Positions 13,601 to 22,894 of a stretch of DNA of 64,000 nt are shown here, piece after piece. Source of the stretch: Branchiostoma floridae (Eukaryota; Chordata; Leptocardii; Amphioxiformes; Branchiostomatidae). A model generated the notes under the pieces. That model did no database searches and was not told the origin of the DNA. It worked only from the letters and a program-made list of their open reading frames with translations. Location: positions 24,015,785 to 24,079,784 of the forward strand of contig NC_049983.1 of NCBI RefSeq assembly GCF_000003815.2, given 5' to 3'. A program made the position numbers and the translations under genes. Position 1 is the stretch's first letter. Every line of letters begins with the position of its first letter.

Positions 13601-16600
13601 GAGGCGGGTTCTTTTACGTGCCCGGGTTATGGCTCTCCCCAAACACAGGACCTTTATTTAAAGTCCTATCCTAATCGAAGCTAGGTACTTATTTTCACCT
13701 AAGTAAAATGAGGAAAGCTGTGTAAAGTGTCTTTCCAAAGGGCACAAGATCGGTGACACGCGGCCGGATTCGAACTAGAGACCTCTCGGTCCCAAGCCAA
13801 ACACACTGCCGCTGTGCTATGCGATCTCATAACTCTTATTACTGGACATAGTATTACGTATCAGATATTATATACCAGTCATTTAACACCAATTGTATAT
13901 ACCAGTAATGAGACCAGCATCTTACACAATAGGGCCTGCTGTCTGCACTGATCGAAAGACTCTCCCGACGGCCAGTGAGCCAACCTCACGACCCCACACC
14001 AGGGGTGGATATTGGAACGTTCCATGTTCCAGGGGTGGGGGAGGTCAGCGTGTGGGATTTTGCTGGGCAGGCGGAGTATGCGGTGACACACAGTATGTTC
14101 ATGGATGCAGAGAACACCGTCTTCGTTGTGCTGTACAACATCATGGACAATAAAAAGGCCCAAGAACAACAGGTACAAGAATATAGTCTTTACCGGGTAT
14201 AAAACTGGACTCAAAATTTTGAGGATAGAAGCTTGGCACGACATGCAATGATTGCTACATAAACCGGTACAATGGTCTAATGAGCAGGTTTTGTCCCTTT
14301 GCATTCAGTAGGTCACAGTTGCAATCCCCAGCGTTGGGCTGTCACACTTTAATGGCCAATACTGCTTTCTCGGCTTAGCAATCATTTGGAAAAGATAGTA
14401 GATAAATTTAAACATCCACTACTATACCAGTGTAATGTAAATTTGCATTTGTTGTGTGGCCAACTTAGGCTAAAGAAACTGGCCCACCCTATACACCATG
14501 GACAGTGTGTGAAGGACTTGATCAACTGGCGTACATTGTGACAAACATTTGAATGAAGCTAATGTATCACCAAATGGAATGCACAATGTGACTGTGCACT
14601 TTTACCACTTAGTGCAATCAATTATTTCTAGTTGTAAAAGGCAAAATATCTGAGAATTTAATGCACAAATATAGATGATGTCGTTTTCTTTCAGATATTG
14701 CAGCTGATTTGACATAACTTTTTAATCCTTGTTACCATAGGTTACCTGGTGGTTGTGTTTCATCAAGTCCTGCAACCCAAACCGGCAGCCTGACGTCATC
14801 CTGGTGGCCAGTAATGCGGACCAGGTGGATGCCGCCATAGGTAAGGAAAAATTTCGGAAACCTCATACCTCCATGAAATGTTTAGAGCTTTTGTGAATTC
14901 AAAGCAATTACCTAAAGACCATCATTTGAATAGATCATGCTAGTTAAGGCTTATTTTGTAATCGATTAAACAAAAGCTCTAAAAATTTCATGTAGGTATG
15001 AGGTCTTCGAACGTTTTTTTTTCTAATTGCATTGACATCAATTGCTATAACTATCGATATATGTCTAGAGCAGTTTCAATTTTTCATCTTTCGACCACAG
15101 ATGCACTCAATCTGTTTAACCCAAATACGTTTAGTTTCTAATAATTAAATCAAATATTCATTGGCACAACTAGGACAGGACCGAGCGGCCCTTGTTGTTC
15201 AGACGATGCAAACAGAGTTCAGAGACCATCTGCGTATCGCAGATGAAGTGATCCTGATGGACTGTAGGAAGACTCGGACACCTGAGATGGACCGACTGAA
15301 GAGTCTTCTGGTCAGGATAGGAGCAGCATTGATTCATGTGAGGCTCTATAACTTAACCAACTATGTTGCTTTTTACTGTACGTGTTTACTTGCCTTTACC
15401 ATTAGATCATTTAAAAACATGACTGTTTTTATGTCAATCACACACATACTCTGTGACGTAGACCGATTACAATACTCTGTCAATGGAGGTTACCCTCCAG
15501 TCACAGAGTAACAAACTAAATAAAAGAAAGTACGCATATATCTTCAGGAAGCTTATTTCAGAATACATGAAATTATTTCTGGATATAGCAGAACAAAAAC
15601 ATGCCACATTATGTGAAGACCACAGGAATCCTTAACATGTACAGCTTGCTATTCACAAACCAACAGCATCAACGCGATATGCCCAAGCTGTGTGCAAAGG
15701 TCATGAAGCGTCTACCAAAGTGGTGCAAGAGTAAAACCAGCACTAAGTGTCCGGTGATGATGTGGTCTGACTACGTGAAGGAAGTCAAGGAACTTGACAG
15801 ATTTGTGACCGAGGACTTTCTCAAGAAATCTTCAACATTCTTGCACCATCTGGCAGAGGTATTGAAATGCTTTATTATTGGCAATGCTTCAATGAAAGGA
15901 GGTATCATATGCAAGTGTTCTGCAACCTCATGTTTTGCACATAAATAGATTATGCTGTTAGTAGATAATGCTTATTCTTTTGTTATATCTTGGTAGTTTA
16001 CATCACGTGCTACGTACATACGATTTTGTAAAAATTATGGTGTTAATTTTAGGCATTTTATCATTTGTTATGACAAAAAACTTCAGTAAATAGATGTACA
16101 GTGGCCAGGTGTGAAATGATCATGATGCCGATTTATCTCTTAAACTTTATTTCTAACGCAGATTCTGTTCATCACTCCGGCCACTTCTGACCCCATCATT
16201 GTCCTGAAGCCCAACTGGCTTGGCACAGACGTTTTCGGTCGAGTCATGGCACCAGACTACTTTGAAAACCACCTAAACAGAACAAGTGAAGACTACGTCA
16301 CCAGGGAGGAGCTGCAGCGTGTGTTCCAAGACGTTGCTGACGTGGATCTCGTGATCACCCTGCTGCGAGAGTTCCAGCTCTGCCACACCTTTGACAAAGA
16401 GACCTACATCATCCCAGGGCTGCTGACACAAAACATGCCTGACGAGGTGTGGCAACCACCAGCAGAATCGAAGATGGTCTACTTTGGGATGCAAATCCAG
16501 TGTGCCGACTCAACTGACATGCTCTCATCTGGATTCTTTCCCCAAGTGCAGACCCGCCTGATGAGGGAGCTGGAGAATCGCCCGTCGCTGTGGAGAGATG

Positions 16601-17484
16601 GCGCCAAGTGTGTGGACAGGGATGTGGAAGGTCTGATCAAACTCTCTCCGGACGGCCGTGCAGTCAACATTTGTGTCCGGAGTTTGCAGGGGGACAAGCT
16701 GAAGTGTGGAGAGATGCTGCAGCAGCTGGAGAACATCAATGCTGATGTGCTCTACGAATGCAGCCCAGGAACAGGCACAGTAGAGAAGGTGCTCAGTTCT
16801 CGTGCACTGAAGGAACACAGGGACCAATTCTACTCCTATGGCAAGGAGGAGATCAAGCAGGCATGGGAAGAGGGAGGTACAATCGTCCATCGCACTCTCG
16901 CGATAGAAGAGTACATCTGCGACCTGCTGTGTAGGGAGGATGAGGACCCACTCGCCATTAACCGCCCAGAGCTGGTCCAGGTCTTGAGGCACGTGGAGCC
17001 AATTCTGGATCAACTGCAGGCACATGGCACTCTGACTGCTGAGGAGTGTGACGTAATCAGGGCAAAAGAAACACCCCAAGACAAGGCAAGGAAACTGTTG
17101 GACACAGTCGGAAGGAAAGGTGCACCTGCAAGTCGTGACTTCAAGGCTGTTTTGAAACAGATCATCCCGCATGCAGCTGAGATGGTCCAAGGACACGCCA
17201 GTGACCTGCTGTGTAGCGAGGATGAGGACCCGCTCATCAGGAACCGCACAAAGCTGATCCGGGACCTGACGTCACGTTACGTCCAAGAGAGAATCCTGAA
17301 CCATCTCCTGCAACATCACCACTTCAGTGAGGAGGAATGCGGCATCATCAGGGCCAACAAAACAGGTCATAGCACGGCAAGGGAACTCTTGGACATTGTC
17401 GGAAGGAAGGGACAGGCTGCGCGTCAGGCATTCAAGGAAGTCTTGGAAGAAGTCAGCCCTGATACTGCCAAAATGGTGGAGTAA
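1552..17484 (+). CDS. Ank-Roc-COR-CARD-CARD protein gene (13 exons found, 5' end missing)
   Basis: Joining 13 exons gives about 925 residues with consistent splice phases: 1552-1650, 2550-2648, 4476-4574, 5124-5225, 7117-7215, 11405-11503, 11955-12011, 13118-~13265, 13976-14172, 14741-14840, 15174-15337, 15667-15858 and 16162-17484. The domain order is six complete ankyrin repeats plus a partial one, a Roc GTPase domain (P-loop GGKEATGKST, switch-II DFAGQ, a G4-like SNADQVD), a COR domain (VLKPNWLGTDVFG), and two CARD-like death-fold domains. Roco proteins act as intracellular GTPase switches, and CARDs bind other CARDs in apoptotic or inflammatory complexes. By inference this is a cytosolic signalling adaptor. 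DAPK1 shares Ank-Roc-COR but has a kinase and a Death domain. No kinase is seen here, though the 5' end is outside the window. Start codon unknown. Confidence 0.85.
2550..2648 (+). CDS. ankyrin repeat exon 2
   Basis: 99 nt, phase 0-0, acceptor ctatccag, donor GAG|gtaagt. It encodes one ankyrin repeat (TSLHVASKYGQTEVAELLIK). The intron just after it shares the 'ctgacctgtacc..gacaat' stretch with the intron after exon 1, which supports tandem duplication of exon plus intron. Confidence 0.88.
2804..3504. mobile_element. TIR element about 0.7 kb (non-autonomous DNA transposon)
   Basis: The left end begins TTTCGAACACCTCCGTCAAA and the right end at about 3478-3502 is its reverse complement, giving inverted repeats of about 25 bp. 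No transposase-like frame lies inside. It sits in an intron of the Ank-Roc-COR gene. Confidence 0.6.
3505..4475. other. intron sequence, no recognised feature
   Basis: AT-rich intronic DNA with a few GC-rich patches (3690-3760). Open frames here are short and match nothing I recognise. Confidence 0.4.
4476..4574 (+). CDS. ankyrin repeat exon 3
   Basis: 99 nt, phase 0-0, acceptor caatacag, donor AAG|gtgact. It encodes SPLHKAAAGGHTGTCELLIR followed by SGADVTTKDK, a canonical ankyrin repeat. Confidence 0.88.
4629..4709 (+). pseudogene. decayed ankyrin repeat exon
   Basis: The stretch reads as the same ankyrin exon (taccagtcc...ttgcat...gctgctggaggg...tctggagctgatgtt). It lacks about 17 nt in the middle of the CELLI segment, which shifts the frame into a TGA, and it has no GT donor at its end. 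An AG is still present at 4627-4628. The intron after it (4717-4860) resembles 4906-5035, so exon plus intron was duplicated and this copy then died. Confidence 0.78.
5124..5225 (+). CDS. ankyrin repeat exon 4
   Basis: 102 nt (34 codons), phase 0-0, acceptor ctgtacag, donor AGG|gtgaat. It encodes TPLHKAAAGGHDGICELLIR followed by SGADVNTAIDR. Confidence 0.87.
5650..6506 (+). repeat. tandem pair of a tRNA-derived (SINE-like) repeat
   Basis: There are two copies of about 405-440 bp, 5650-6054 and 6069-6506. Each starts with a tRNA-like head: box A TAGCTCAATCGG at about 5663 (TAGCTCAATCAG in copy 2) and a perfect box B GGTTCGAAACC at about 5701 and 6127. A shared AT-rich body and a GC-richer tail follow. 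The tRNA stems pair poorly, so this is not a working tRNA. It lies in the intron between ankyrin exons 4 and 5. Confidence 0.7.
7117..7215 (+). CDS. ankyrin repeat exon 5
   Basis: 99 nt, phase 0-0, acceptor ctgtacag, donor AAG|gtaaaa. It encodes DTLLHRAAARGDTETCELLI followed by SLGADVMVQNK. Confidence 0.87.
7345..7434. repeat. two direct copies of a near-perfect palindrome
   Basis: A unit of about 42 bp occurs twice head to tail. Each copy has arms ATATTGCAATCC and GGATTGCAATAT around the loop atacatagtat, which is itself nearly palindromic. The arm GGATTGCAATAT recurs near the end of each satellite unit (about 8427, 9468 and 10347). The palindrome therefore belongs to the satellite or its parent element. 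Confidence 0.7.
7435..10395 (+). repeat. higher-order satellite: about 162-bp monomers inside about 1.04-kb units
   Basis: A monomer of about 162 bp repeats without break. It is recognised by TTTTTGGCCATTTTTGACTA, TATGCCCTTGTAT and GAAATTTGGTACAGAGGTGC. Monomers are grouped into larger units ending in AAATGTCGGCCTTTCTAGT at about 8474, 9516 and 10395. Units 1 and 2 are about 1040 bp and unit 3 is about 880 bp, about one monomer shorter. It fills the intron between ankyrin exons 5 and 6. No coding potential is seen: the two MPTVLHFP frames are the same satellite segment in successive units. Confidence 0.85.
10510..10560 (+). mobile_element. fragment of a pogo/Tigger-like MITE (left end)
   Basis: It starts CAGTACAGTAGAAGCCGTTT and continues into AATTGCACA, the same terminus seen in complete copies at 31864 and 48330. 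No matching right end was found. The CAGTA start resembles Tc1/mariner-pogo termini, which is inference. Confidence 0.5.
10748..10791 (+). ncRNA. hammerhead-ribozyme-like core (probable Penelope-type retroelement relic)
   Basis: CTGACGA is followed by a perfect 7-bp hairpin (GGATAGT / ACTATCC), then GAAAC, then a short inverted repeat GAAACG...CGTTTC. CUGANGA, stem II and GAAA is the catalytic-core layout of hammerhead ribozymes, which are known from Penelope-like elements. I could not find a convincing stem I, so this may be a dead or partial motif. Confidence 0.4.
10866..11040 (+). mobile_element. pogo/Tigger-like MITE, degraded copy
   Basis: It begins TAGTAGAAGCCGTTTAATTG, and near its end it has CTGTGCAATTAACAGAAGCC, an imperfect inverted counterpart. 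It is the same family as the elements at 31864-32047 and 48330-48520, and lies in an intron. Confidence 0.55.
11405..11503 (+). CDS. ankyrin repeat exon 6
   Basis: 99 nt, phase 0-0, acceptor ccctgtatag, donor AAG|gtatta. It encodes TPLHKAADGGHTGICELLIR followed by SGTDVMVKNK. Confidence 0.87.
11663..11792 (-). mobile_element. tRNA-derived SINE fragment
   Basis: On the minus strand the head reads TGGCGTAATCGG (box A) and GGGTTAGATTCC (degenerate box B). A body follows (GGGAAAGGCAC ... CTCAGGGGAAAATTAGTACC) of the same type as the SINE at 13490-13828. Confidence 0.6.
11955..12011 (+). CDS. partial ankyrin repeat exon 7
   Basis: 57 nt, phase 0-0, acceptor cattacag, donor AAG|gtaaat. It encodes DGKAPLDYQRDPETRRHWK, the usual half-repeat that closes an ankyrin stack before the next domain. 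Confidence 0.8.
12117..12993. mobile_element. non-autonomous TIR element, older copy
   Basis: It starts ATTCCATTCCAAGTCACTGA and ends CATGGTGACTTGGAATGGAC followed by tct, so the termini are inverted. It shares long stretches (GATGTTTGTTGCCATTGTTT, CCTAAAAACCCTCATGGTG) with the copy at 59127-59834. No transposase frame. Intronic. Confidence 0.7.
13118..13265 (+). CDS. Roc domain exon with P-loop
   Basis: Acceptor ctctcag at 13111-13117. It encodes a linker helix, then FKVFVGGKEATGKSTLKQSL, containing the Walker A motif GxxxxGKST. The end is uncertain. The phase of the next exon fits a break at about 13265 (GCAC|gttaca), while a GC-type donor AAG|gcacgt at 13261 would break the phase with the acceptor chosen next. 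Confidence 0.8.
13490..13828 (-). mobile_element. tRNA-derived SINE
   Basis: On the minus strand the head has box A TAGCACAGCGG and box B GTTCGAATCC. A body segment follows (CTTGTGCCCTTTGGAAAGAC ... TTACTTAGGTGAAAATAAG) shared with the SINE at 11663. It lies in the intron between the two Roc exons. Confidence 0.65.
13976..14172 (+). CDS. Roc domain exon with switch II
   Basis: It encodes PTPGVDIGTFHVPG, VSVWDFAGQAEYAVTHSMFM and VFVVLYNIMD. DFAGQ is the DxxG (G3) motif. The acceptor after 13975 (gacggccag) is the best of two AGs downstream of the last in-frame stop (13930). The donor is CAG|gtacaa. Enters in phase 1 and leaves in phase 0. Confidence 0.85.
14741..14840 (+). CDS. Roc domain exon with G4-like motif
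   Basis: Acceptor ttaccatag, donor ATAG|gtaagg. It encodes VTWWLCFIKSCNPNRQPDVI followed by LVASNADQVDAAI. SNADQ occupies the NKxD position. Ends in phase 1. Confidence 0.85.
14855..15009. repeat. intronic foldback (inverted repeat, arms about 40 bp)
   Basis: The left arm (gaaacctcataccTCCATGAAAT...AGAGCTTTTGT, 14855-14894) is the near reverse complement of 14970-15009. The loop is about 75 bp. It is likely a small MITE, starting 15 nt after an exon. Confidence 0.6.
15174..15337 (+). CDS. Roc domain C-terminal exon
   Basis: Acceptor cacaactag, donor CAT|gtgagg. It encodes GQDRAALVVQTMQTEFRDHL, IADEVILMDCRKTRTPEMDR and LKSLLVRIGAALIH. The 'DCR..rtpEmdrLk..L' block is a conserved Roc-end segment. 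Phase 1 in, phase 0 out. Confidence 0.83.
15667..15858 (+). CDS. Roc-COR linker / COR N-terminal exon
   Basis: 192 nt, phase 0-0, acceptor accaacag, donor GAG|gtattg. It encodes MPKLCAKVMKRLPKWC, CPVMMWSDYVKEV and FLKKSSTFLHHLAE. It joins cleanly to ILFITPATSD in the next exon (HHLAE-ILFI). Confidence 0.83.
16162..17484 (+). CDS. COR C-terminal part and tandem CARD exon
   Basis: Acceptor tctaacgcag, stop TAA at 17482-17484, 440 codons. It begins with the COR signature IVLKPNWLGTDVFGRVMAP and ELQRVFQDVADVDLVITLL. A region with FFPQVQTRLMRELENRP follows. It closes with two similar modules of about 80 residues (DLLCREDEDPLAINRPELVQ... and DLLCSEDEDPLIRNRTKLIR...). Both end in a KARKLLDTVGRKG / TARELLDIVGRKG block then an amphipathic F..vL segment, the CARD pattern. 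The second is probably an internal duplicate. Confidence 0.87.
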   Translation: MLFITPATSDPIIVLKPNWLGTDVFGRVMAPDYFENHLNRTSEDYVTREELQRVFQDVADVDLVITLLREFQLCHTFDKETYIIPGLLTQNMPDEVWQPPAESKMVYFGMQIQCADSTDMLSSGFFPQVQTRLMRELENRPSLWRDGAKCVDRDVEGLIKLSPDGRAVNICVRSLQGDKLKCGEMLQQLENINADVLYECSPGTGTVEKVLSSRALKEHRDQFYSYGKEEIKQAWEEGGTIVHRTLAIEEYICDLLCREDEDPLAINRPELVQVLRHVEPILDQLQAHGTLTAEECDVIRAKETPQDKARKLLDTVGRKGAPASRDFKAVLKQIIPHAAEMVQGHASDLLCSEDEDPLIRNRTKLIRDLTSRYVQERILNHLLQHHHFSEEECGIIRANKTGHSTARELLDIVGRKGQAARQAFKEVLEEVSPDTAKMVE

Positions 17485-18440
17485 ACGTTTCTTATTGGAA
17501 TTTAAGGTGTAGGAATGCCAAGCTCATCTTGTAGTAGATAGAAGTCTTTTGGTTCTGCCTAAACATAGCCTTAAGAATGCGCCTTAATTGACAGTTCATT
17601 AGTGCATTTGTTGGTAGATTTCATTCAAAAGCAGAATGCTGCCCAGCCACTTGTGCCAATCCAGCCCTTTTCAAAGTAAACATGATCCGCTTCTTCCAGC
17701 AAGCGACATCATGGCGGCGGGAATCATACAATAAGTTTGTCCCAGAACGTTTGGTGCAAAGTTACTGAACTTACGCTTGTAAATAGCAATAATCTGATAC
17801 ATACGTCTAGCAAACGGTGTGAATGTAACATAGCCATTGAGGAAATGATGAACACTCCATGTTTATTATACTTTTACATAAGAATCTAACATAAAATCTT
17901 CCTAGACATTGTATAAAATATCTTGCTATAATTTTGTAGATAATTTGTGTACTTTTGTTACATTGTGTAATTTTGTTAGTCATTTTGATCTGCATAGCAA
18001 ATTCAGTTGTATGTGGAGTAGAAAAGGCATTCTGATTTTGTATATACTGTGTAAGAGGAAAATCATTGAATTATGTGCTGGATGAATTTGGATGAACACA
18101 GCATTTTGTACGCAAAGGTTCATGAAATCCTTCTTATTGATGCCTTTGTCGCTTATCAAATGATGTTTGGCCTTGTGCTGTACATACCTAACCATTGGAG
18201 ACTAAGGGATGTCAGTCACAAGACTGCAGGACTTTTCTCCTCATCATAACGACATAATGTCACAATTGTGCCATGTAAATCTATGTAGCACATATAATAC
18301 AGTACCACTCTATGTATTCAAATGGCACATTTACAAATTGCGCATGTGGTGATGGTATCAGCGGAAATAAAAAAGTACAATCGAAGTTGACCGTGTGGAG
18401 ATAAGTATTCTTCTGGAAGTGTTTGGAACAGCTCCTTTTT
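17485..18440. other. 3' UTR and intergenic sequence
   Basis: This follows the TAA of the Roc-COR-CARD gene. No strong AATAAA lies close to the stop. An aaataaa occurs at about 18366. No other gene is seen. Confidence 0.4.
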
Positions 18441-18476
18441 TGTATCGGAGATGGGTGCAGTTCACAGGATTGGTGT

Positions 18477-18970
18477 CCTTCGAACTGACACTGCTGTCCC
18501 TGGTGCTGAATGACATTCACACTACCACTTCTGTCCATGATTCTTGATGGCATTCACACTAACACTGCTGCCCCTGTCCCTGGTGCTGAACATTCACACA
18601 GACACTGCCATCCCTGGGGCTGAATGATATTTACACTGACACCACTGTCCCTGGTGCTGAATGACATTCATACTGACAATGCTGTCGCTAGTACTGAATG
18701 ACATTCACACTGACACTGCTGTCCCTGACACTGAATGACATTCACACTGACACCACTGTCCCTGTTGCTGAATGACATTCACACTGACACTGTTGTCCCT
18801 GGTACTGAATGACATTCATACTGACAATGCTTTCCCTAGTGCTGTATGCTGTAACACTACTGCCCATGCTGTTAAATGATATTCATTGTAACACGACTGT
18901 CCTTGGTGCTGAGTGACATTCATTATATCACAGCTATCCCTGAGTGACATTCACTATAATACTGCTATCT
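18477..18970 (+). repeat. minisatellite, about 36-37-bp unit
   Basis: Imperfect tandem copies of gaatgacattcacactgaca followed by ctgctgtccctggtgct. More than ten copies, with substitutions and some shortened units. Confidence 0.8.
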
Positions 18971-19433
18971 GTTGTGATAAATGAATGCATAATGATATCA
19001 GATAACGCATCTTACATCAGGGCGCATCAACCCTCACTGAACCGTGACGGTGGTAGTTTCCATCTTCCCGCCACTTGGTTTCTGTTCTGGCGTCACTTAC
19101 GACTTCCGGAACGTCAGTGCGTTGAGTCAATCATTTGATGAAGGTCAACGAGTTCGACTTAAAGTTCACGGTGAGCGTTCTCTTTGTATTGAAAGGAAGC
19201 TCAAAACTGTTAAGCTATGGATTCTACCAAGTAAACACAGATGAGTCTTCGTTCGGATATCGAAGAAGAAGCGTAAAAACACATCATTTGCTTGTGTCCT
19301 GGGTTGATCTTCGTACAACTTCCGCCTTGTGACTACACGTATTACTGATATCTTCGTAATTCATTATGCTAGAATTCCATGCATTGGTATCGTATCATTC
19401 AGAAAAGAAAGGTCACCAAGCACGCTTTCAGCA

Positions 19434-19533
19434 NNNNNNNNNNNNNNNNNNNNNNNNNNNNNNNNNNNNNNNNNNNNNNNNNNNNNNNNNNNNNNNNNNN
19501 NNNNNNNNNNNNNNNNNNNNNNNNNNNNNNNNN
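19434..19533. other. assembly gap (100 N)
   Basis: Run of N of exactly 100, the usual placeholder for a gap of unknown size. Confidence 0.99.
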
Positions 19534-20100
19534 CAGCGATATTGCACGTGTTATGATATTATCACACGGAACAAAGGTTCATGTTACGTGTGTCCTTTGT
19601 GCACGTATCTTTTTATCCCCTAACACCATCAAGCATAACCTTATATGCCTTTTGTCTTTTAGTGTTAGGTCATGTTGATTTAAATCACGTTTTCGTACCG
19701 AAAACTTTTAAACCATACACTAAATCGTACAAAGCAGATTGCGAAAAAAAATATCACGAACGTCACAGAATGTTACTTTTCAACTGTCAGTTCATAGAAT
19801 GAAGATGTAAAAGAATGAAAATGAAAAGTTATTGTTCGATATACTATTTTCTGTTAGTTATATCAATGAACTTTTCTAACCACTTTTATTCCATAACAAG
19901 GCATTTTGGGCCATTTTTTTTTATTCGCACGCTGGCATCAGTTTTGAATATTCCATAGAACGTCATCCATATAATCAAATCAACATGGCGTCACTGCTGT
20001 GAAAGTTTTCCTCCGGAAGAAATCTAAAAACTGTTAACTTTGATAGTTCCTTTTTGAATGTTATATCTTGAAGTTATTAGATCTCTTTACCTCCCTCATT
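19534..20100. other. non-coding; terminus of a dispersed element at about 19917-19990
   Basis: The segment TTATTCGCACGCTGGC followed by CCATATAATCAAATCAACAT resembles the outer end of the foldback family at 39.8, 60.1 and 63.4 kb. No gene is seen. Confidence 0.4.
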
Positions 20101-20348
20101 ACAGTTGGTATCTCACTGCACTTGCAGTACCGATGCGGCACTGAGGCGTTCGAAAGTTTACTCAATGAATTTCAGACATTAGGAACAAATTTTCTTACGT
20201 TTTGTGTATTTCTTATGTCATAATTTTACACATCATGCAATATCTAAATATTTAAAAAAAAAACGGCGAAAAAAACACAGCAATGTAACACAGTAAACGA
20301 ACCCCGCAGTACCACACCGTTGCCCCAAGTACAATGAGATACTACCTT
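20101..20348. mobile_element. MITE, family 1 copy 1
   Basis: The left end ggtatctcactgcacttgca and the right end (reverse complement) ggtagtatctcattgtactt form inverted termini of about 50 bp. Central AT-rich DNA has no coding frame. Confidence 0.65.
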
Positions 20349-20367
20349 ATCTACCTTCACCTCTCTA

Positions 20368-20595
20368 AAGGTGGACTCTCACTGCACTTGGGGCACCGTT
20401 GCGGCACTGCGGGTTTCGTTCACTGCAGCACTGTTTTGTTATTTTCGCGAATTTTGATAATTTAGATTTAGCGTTTTACCAAAAAGTATGACATACAACA
20501 AAATACACAAAACGGGAGAAAAATTCATTCTTTATCTTCATCTACGAACCCCACAGTGCCGCACCGGTGCCCAAAGTGCAGTGAGAGTTCACCTT
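20368..20595. mobile_element. MITE, family 1 copy 2 (best preserved)
   Basis: The left end AAGGTGGACTCTCACTGCAC and the right end, reverse complemented, AAGGTGAACTCTCACTGCAC pair over about 50 bp, continuing through GGGCACCG.TGCGGCACTG. Length about 228 bp, no coding frame. It lies 20 bp from copy 1. Confidence 0.8.
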
Positions 20596-22850
20596 AAGTA
20601 AGTTTATCTCCTCTCCACACGTGTATAGTTCAGGCCGGGCCACGGGGACCTTGGGTCGCCACTATTTCAGCAATCATGCCCGCCATAATCCCCGATCTGC
20701 CGGGAAATTCTCCGTGGTGAGCGTGATGAATGGATGGTGACGTTATCTGATTGATGCGGGAGACGATGGCTTAAGACTTGAAAAGTGGCTGTCTAGACTC
20801 TGGTCCAGATTTTCGGTCAACTTTGACGTAGTTGGTAACGCGGGTAGTTCTTATATAAAGGCGTGAGAGAAAGCTCCAATTTGGTCACTATCCATGATCA
20901 GAGTTTCTATCCAACTTGGTCACTACCAATGATCAGGGTTTCTATTCAACTTTGACATAAACGGCATTTCAAAGGCAGGTTTCAATCTGGCAGTCGAAAT
21001 CGGTGGGTGTATTGGTGTCGACTCTGCTACTGAGGAAGCTAAAACACTTTTAGAGGGATAAAACATGTGAACGACTCCATGGTCAAGGACGGTAATGTGT
21101 AACAATACACCAGTCTGGCTCGCCGTCGTTGCAACACAGGCGCTGCATCGTGCAGCTCTAGATCCTATTAGCTGGTAAGATGCAAAGGACTGAAGGAAAT
21201 CCTACTCAAGCCGGACGACTTCCGTAGAACGTGTTCCCGCACGTTGGTCTCTCTTTCGGCCTGAGGTCTACAGGAAATAGATCAGCCTCATCCCATCCTC
21301 CAGTTACCTGGTTTGGTGGGGAACAGCCGACCTCTGATATACCGCTCCCAGGCACATTGTTCCTCACTGACAGTCAACTTGTTAGGAAGGGTGCACATAA
21401 TGGGCAATACGGAATGATTAGACCGGCTGCAATGTGATAGAGGCCGCCCACTCACGGCGATCTGTGGGGCAATTGAGTGGAATGGAGTCTGAAGCTGGTA
21501 CGACACACGCCTCATGTACGTCTTCCACCTTCCGTCTCGGCTAGTCAAACTTAAGATCTACGGCCAATCGTTTTCTTACGGCTGATGCTTACATGCCCCC
21601 TGGCAGTTTCCGTTCCTCAACAGTGCAACTTTTGTCGGAGAACTGACCGAACTAAAGCGGTGGGTTTCCGTTATCGCAAACAGTCCTTTCTACTAGGACG
21701 GCGCTCTCTCTGCAACATAGAATTTGAAAGATCGCTCAACGAATTGTACAGAAAGAAAAAAAAAACTTTTTACACTCTGTGTCTTTTGTTGTATTCTCAG
21801 TCACACTTTTACGTTTTGTGTGATTAACTCAGTGTAAAAGCGTATTTAGGTCGCAGGGAGAGCGCAGTGATATCGCCGTCTAGTGGAAATGGAGCCTTAG
21901 GTACGCACCATATACATCGAATCTAAGTGGGTGGTGTGGCCACTTTACATTAAATTACTAGGATTTTACATTTTCAGACCAAGTCACAATCCTAACTGAT
22001 GTGCTCATTTAGAAAACCTGAACAGAAGAGAGAGTGTTACGTACGCATATCATTACTCGTGCGAGTCACCCAATTCTCTCTACAAATACTGTAATCATAT
22101 CCATCTATTATATCATCCGTCGAATAAAACCTTGTTGACATGCTTCTGGAGTGTATCGATTTTTACTCCCCATCTCAAAGTACGTAGGAGAAATATAGTT
22201 GACATATAAAATGTACATTAGCTGTAATTCTGGGGTGTTCAAAACTAATCCAGACTGCGTTAAATATAAATCACAAGACAGTAACTGAAGAGGAATGTAC
22301 GCAGTGCGCCAGTAACAACCGTGTTGCTGTGTCTCAGGGCTAGTCTCTCATTATCCCTGGCTGTGCAGGAGTCCGGAAGCGGAGGCTATCGTGACGTTAT
22401 CGCCGGGGAATCCAAATAGCAGAGAGGCTATAATTACATGGTGTCTGACCACAAGTTGATTCTAAACTTTTATCCATCTGGTGTCTTTTCTGGCCAGAAA
22501 TGGAGAATGTTGTATTGTAATAAAATAAGGCTGCGCTTCAGTATTATGAAGATATTGCACATTGTGGGCCAATCAACTACTGAAATGGGGGTCGGTGAAC
22601 ACAATTAATGCCAAAGTGTTCAACTCCTCATGAGCGCCAAGTGGTTACAAAAGCTACCAGCCAAGACCCATAGCCCATGGACTGGCATGGCAAGATACAA
22701 TGTGGATATGAGTATTCAATGGATTTGTCGCAATCTATCCGACATGTATCATTGCAAGGTGTAAATGAGCGATGCCCTAGATATTGTGTTTCATTTGATT
22801 TGTTTGATCAACAGAAGAATCAGTTTTGACGAAGGCTAGCATAATCGATA
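20596..22850. other. intergenic, no gene recognised
   Basis: No supported gene. Positions about 21715-21830 (gatcgctcaacgaattgtac ... cttttacgttttgtgtga) are an inverted relative of 63485-63590, so this is a dispersed repeat. Confidence 0.4.

Positions 22851-22852
<2 letters not shown>

Positions 22853-22894
<42 letters not shown>

Noticed and set aside
16525-17196. 223-codon minus-strand frame inside the CARD exon
   Set aside because: Antisense shadow of a well-supported coding exon; no domain.
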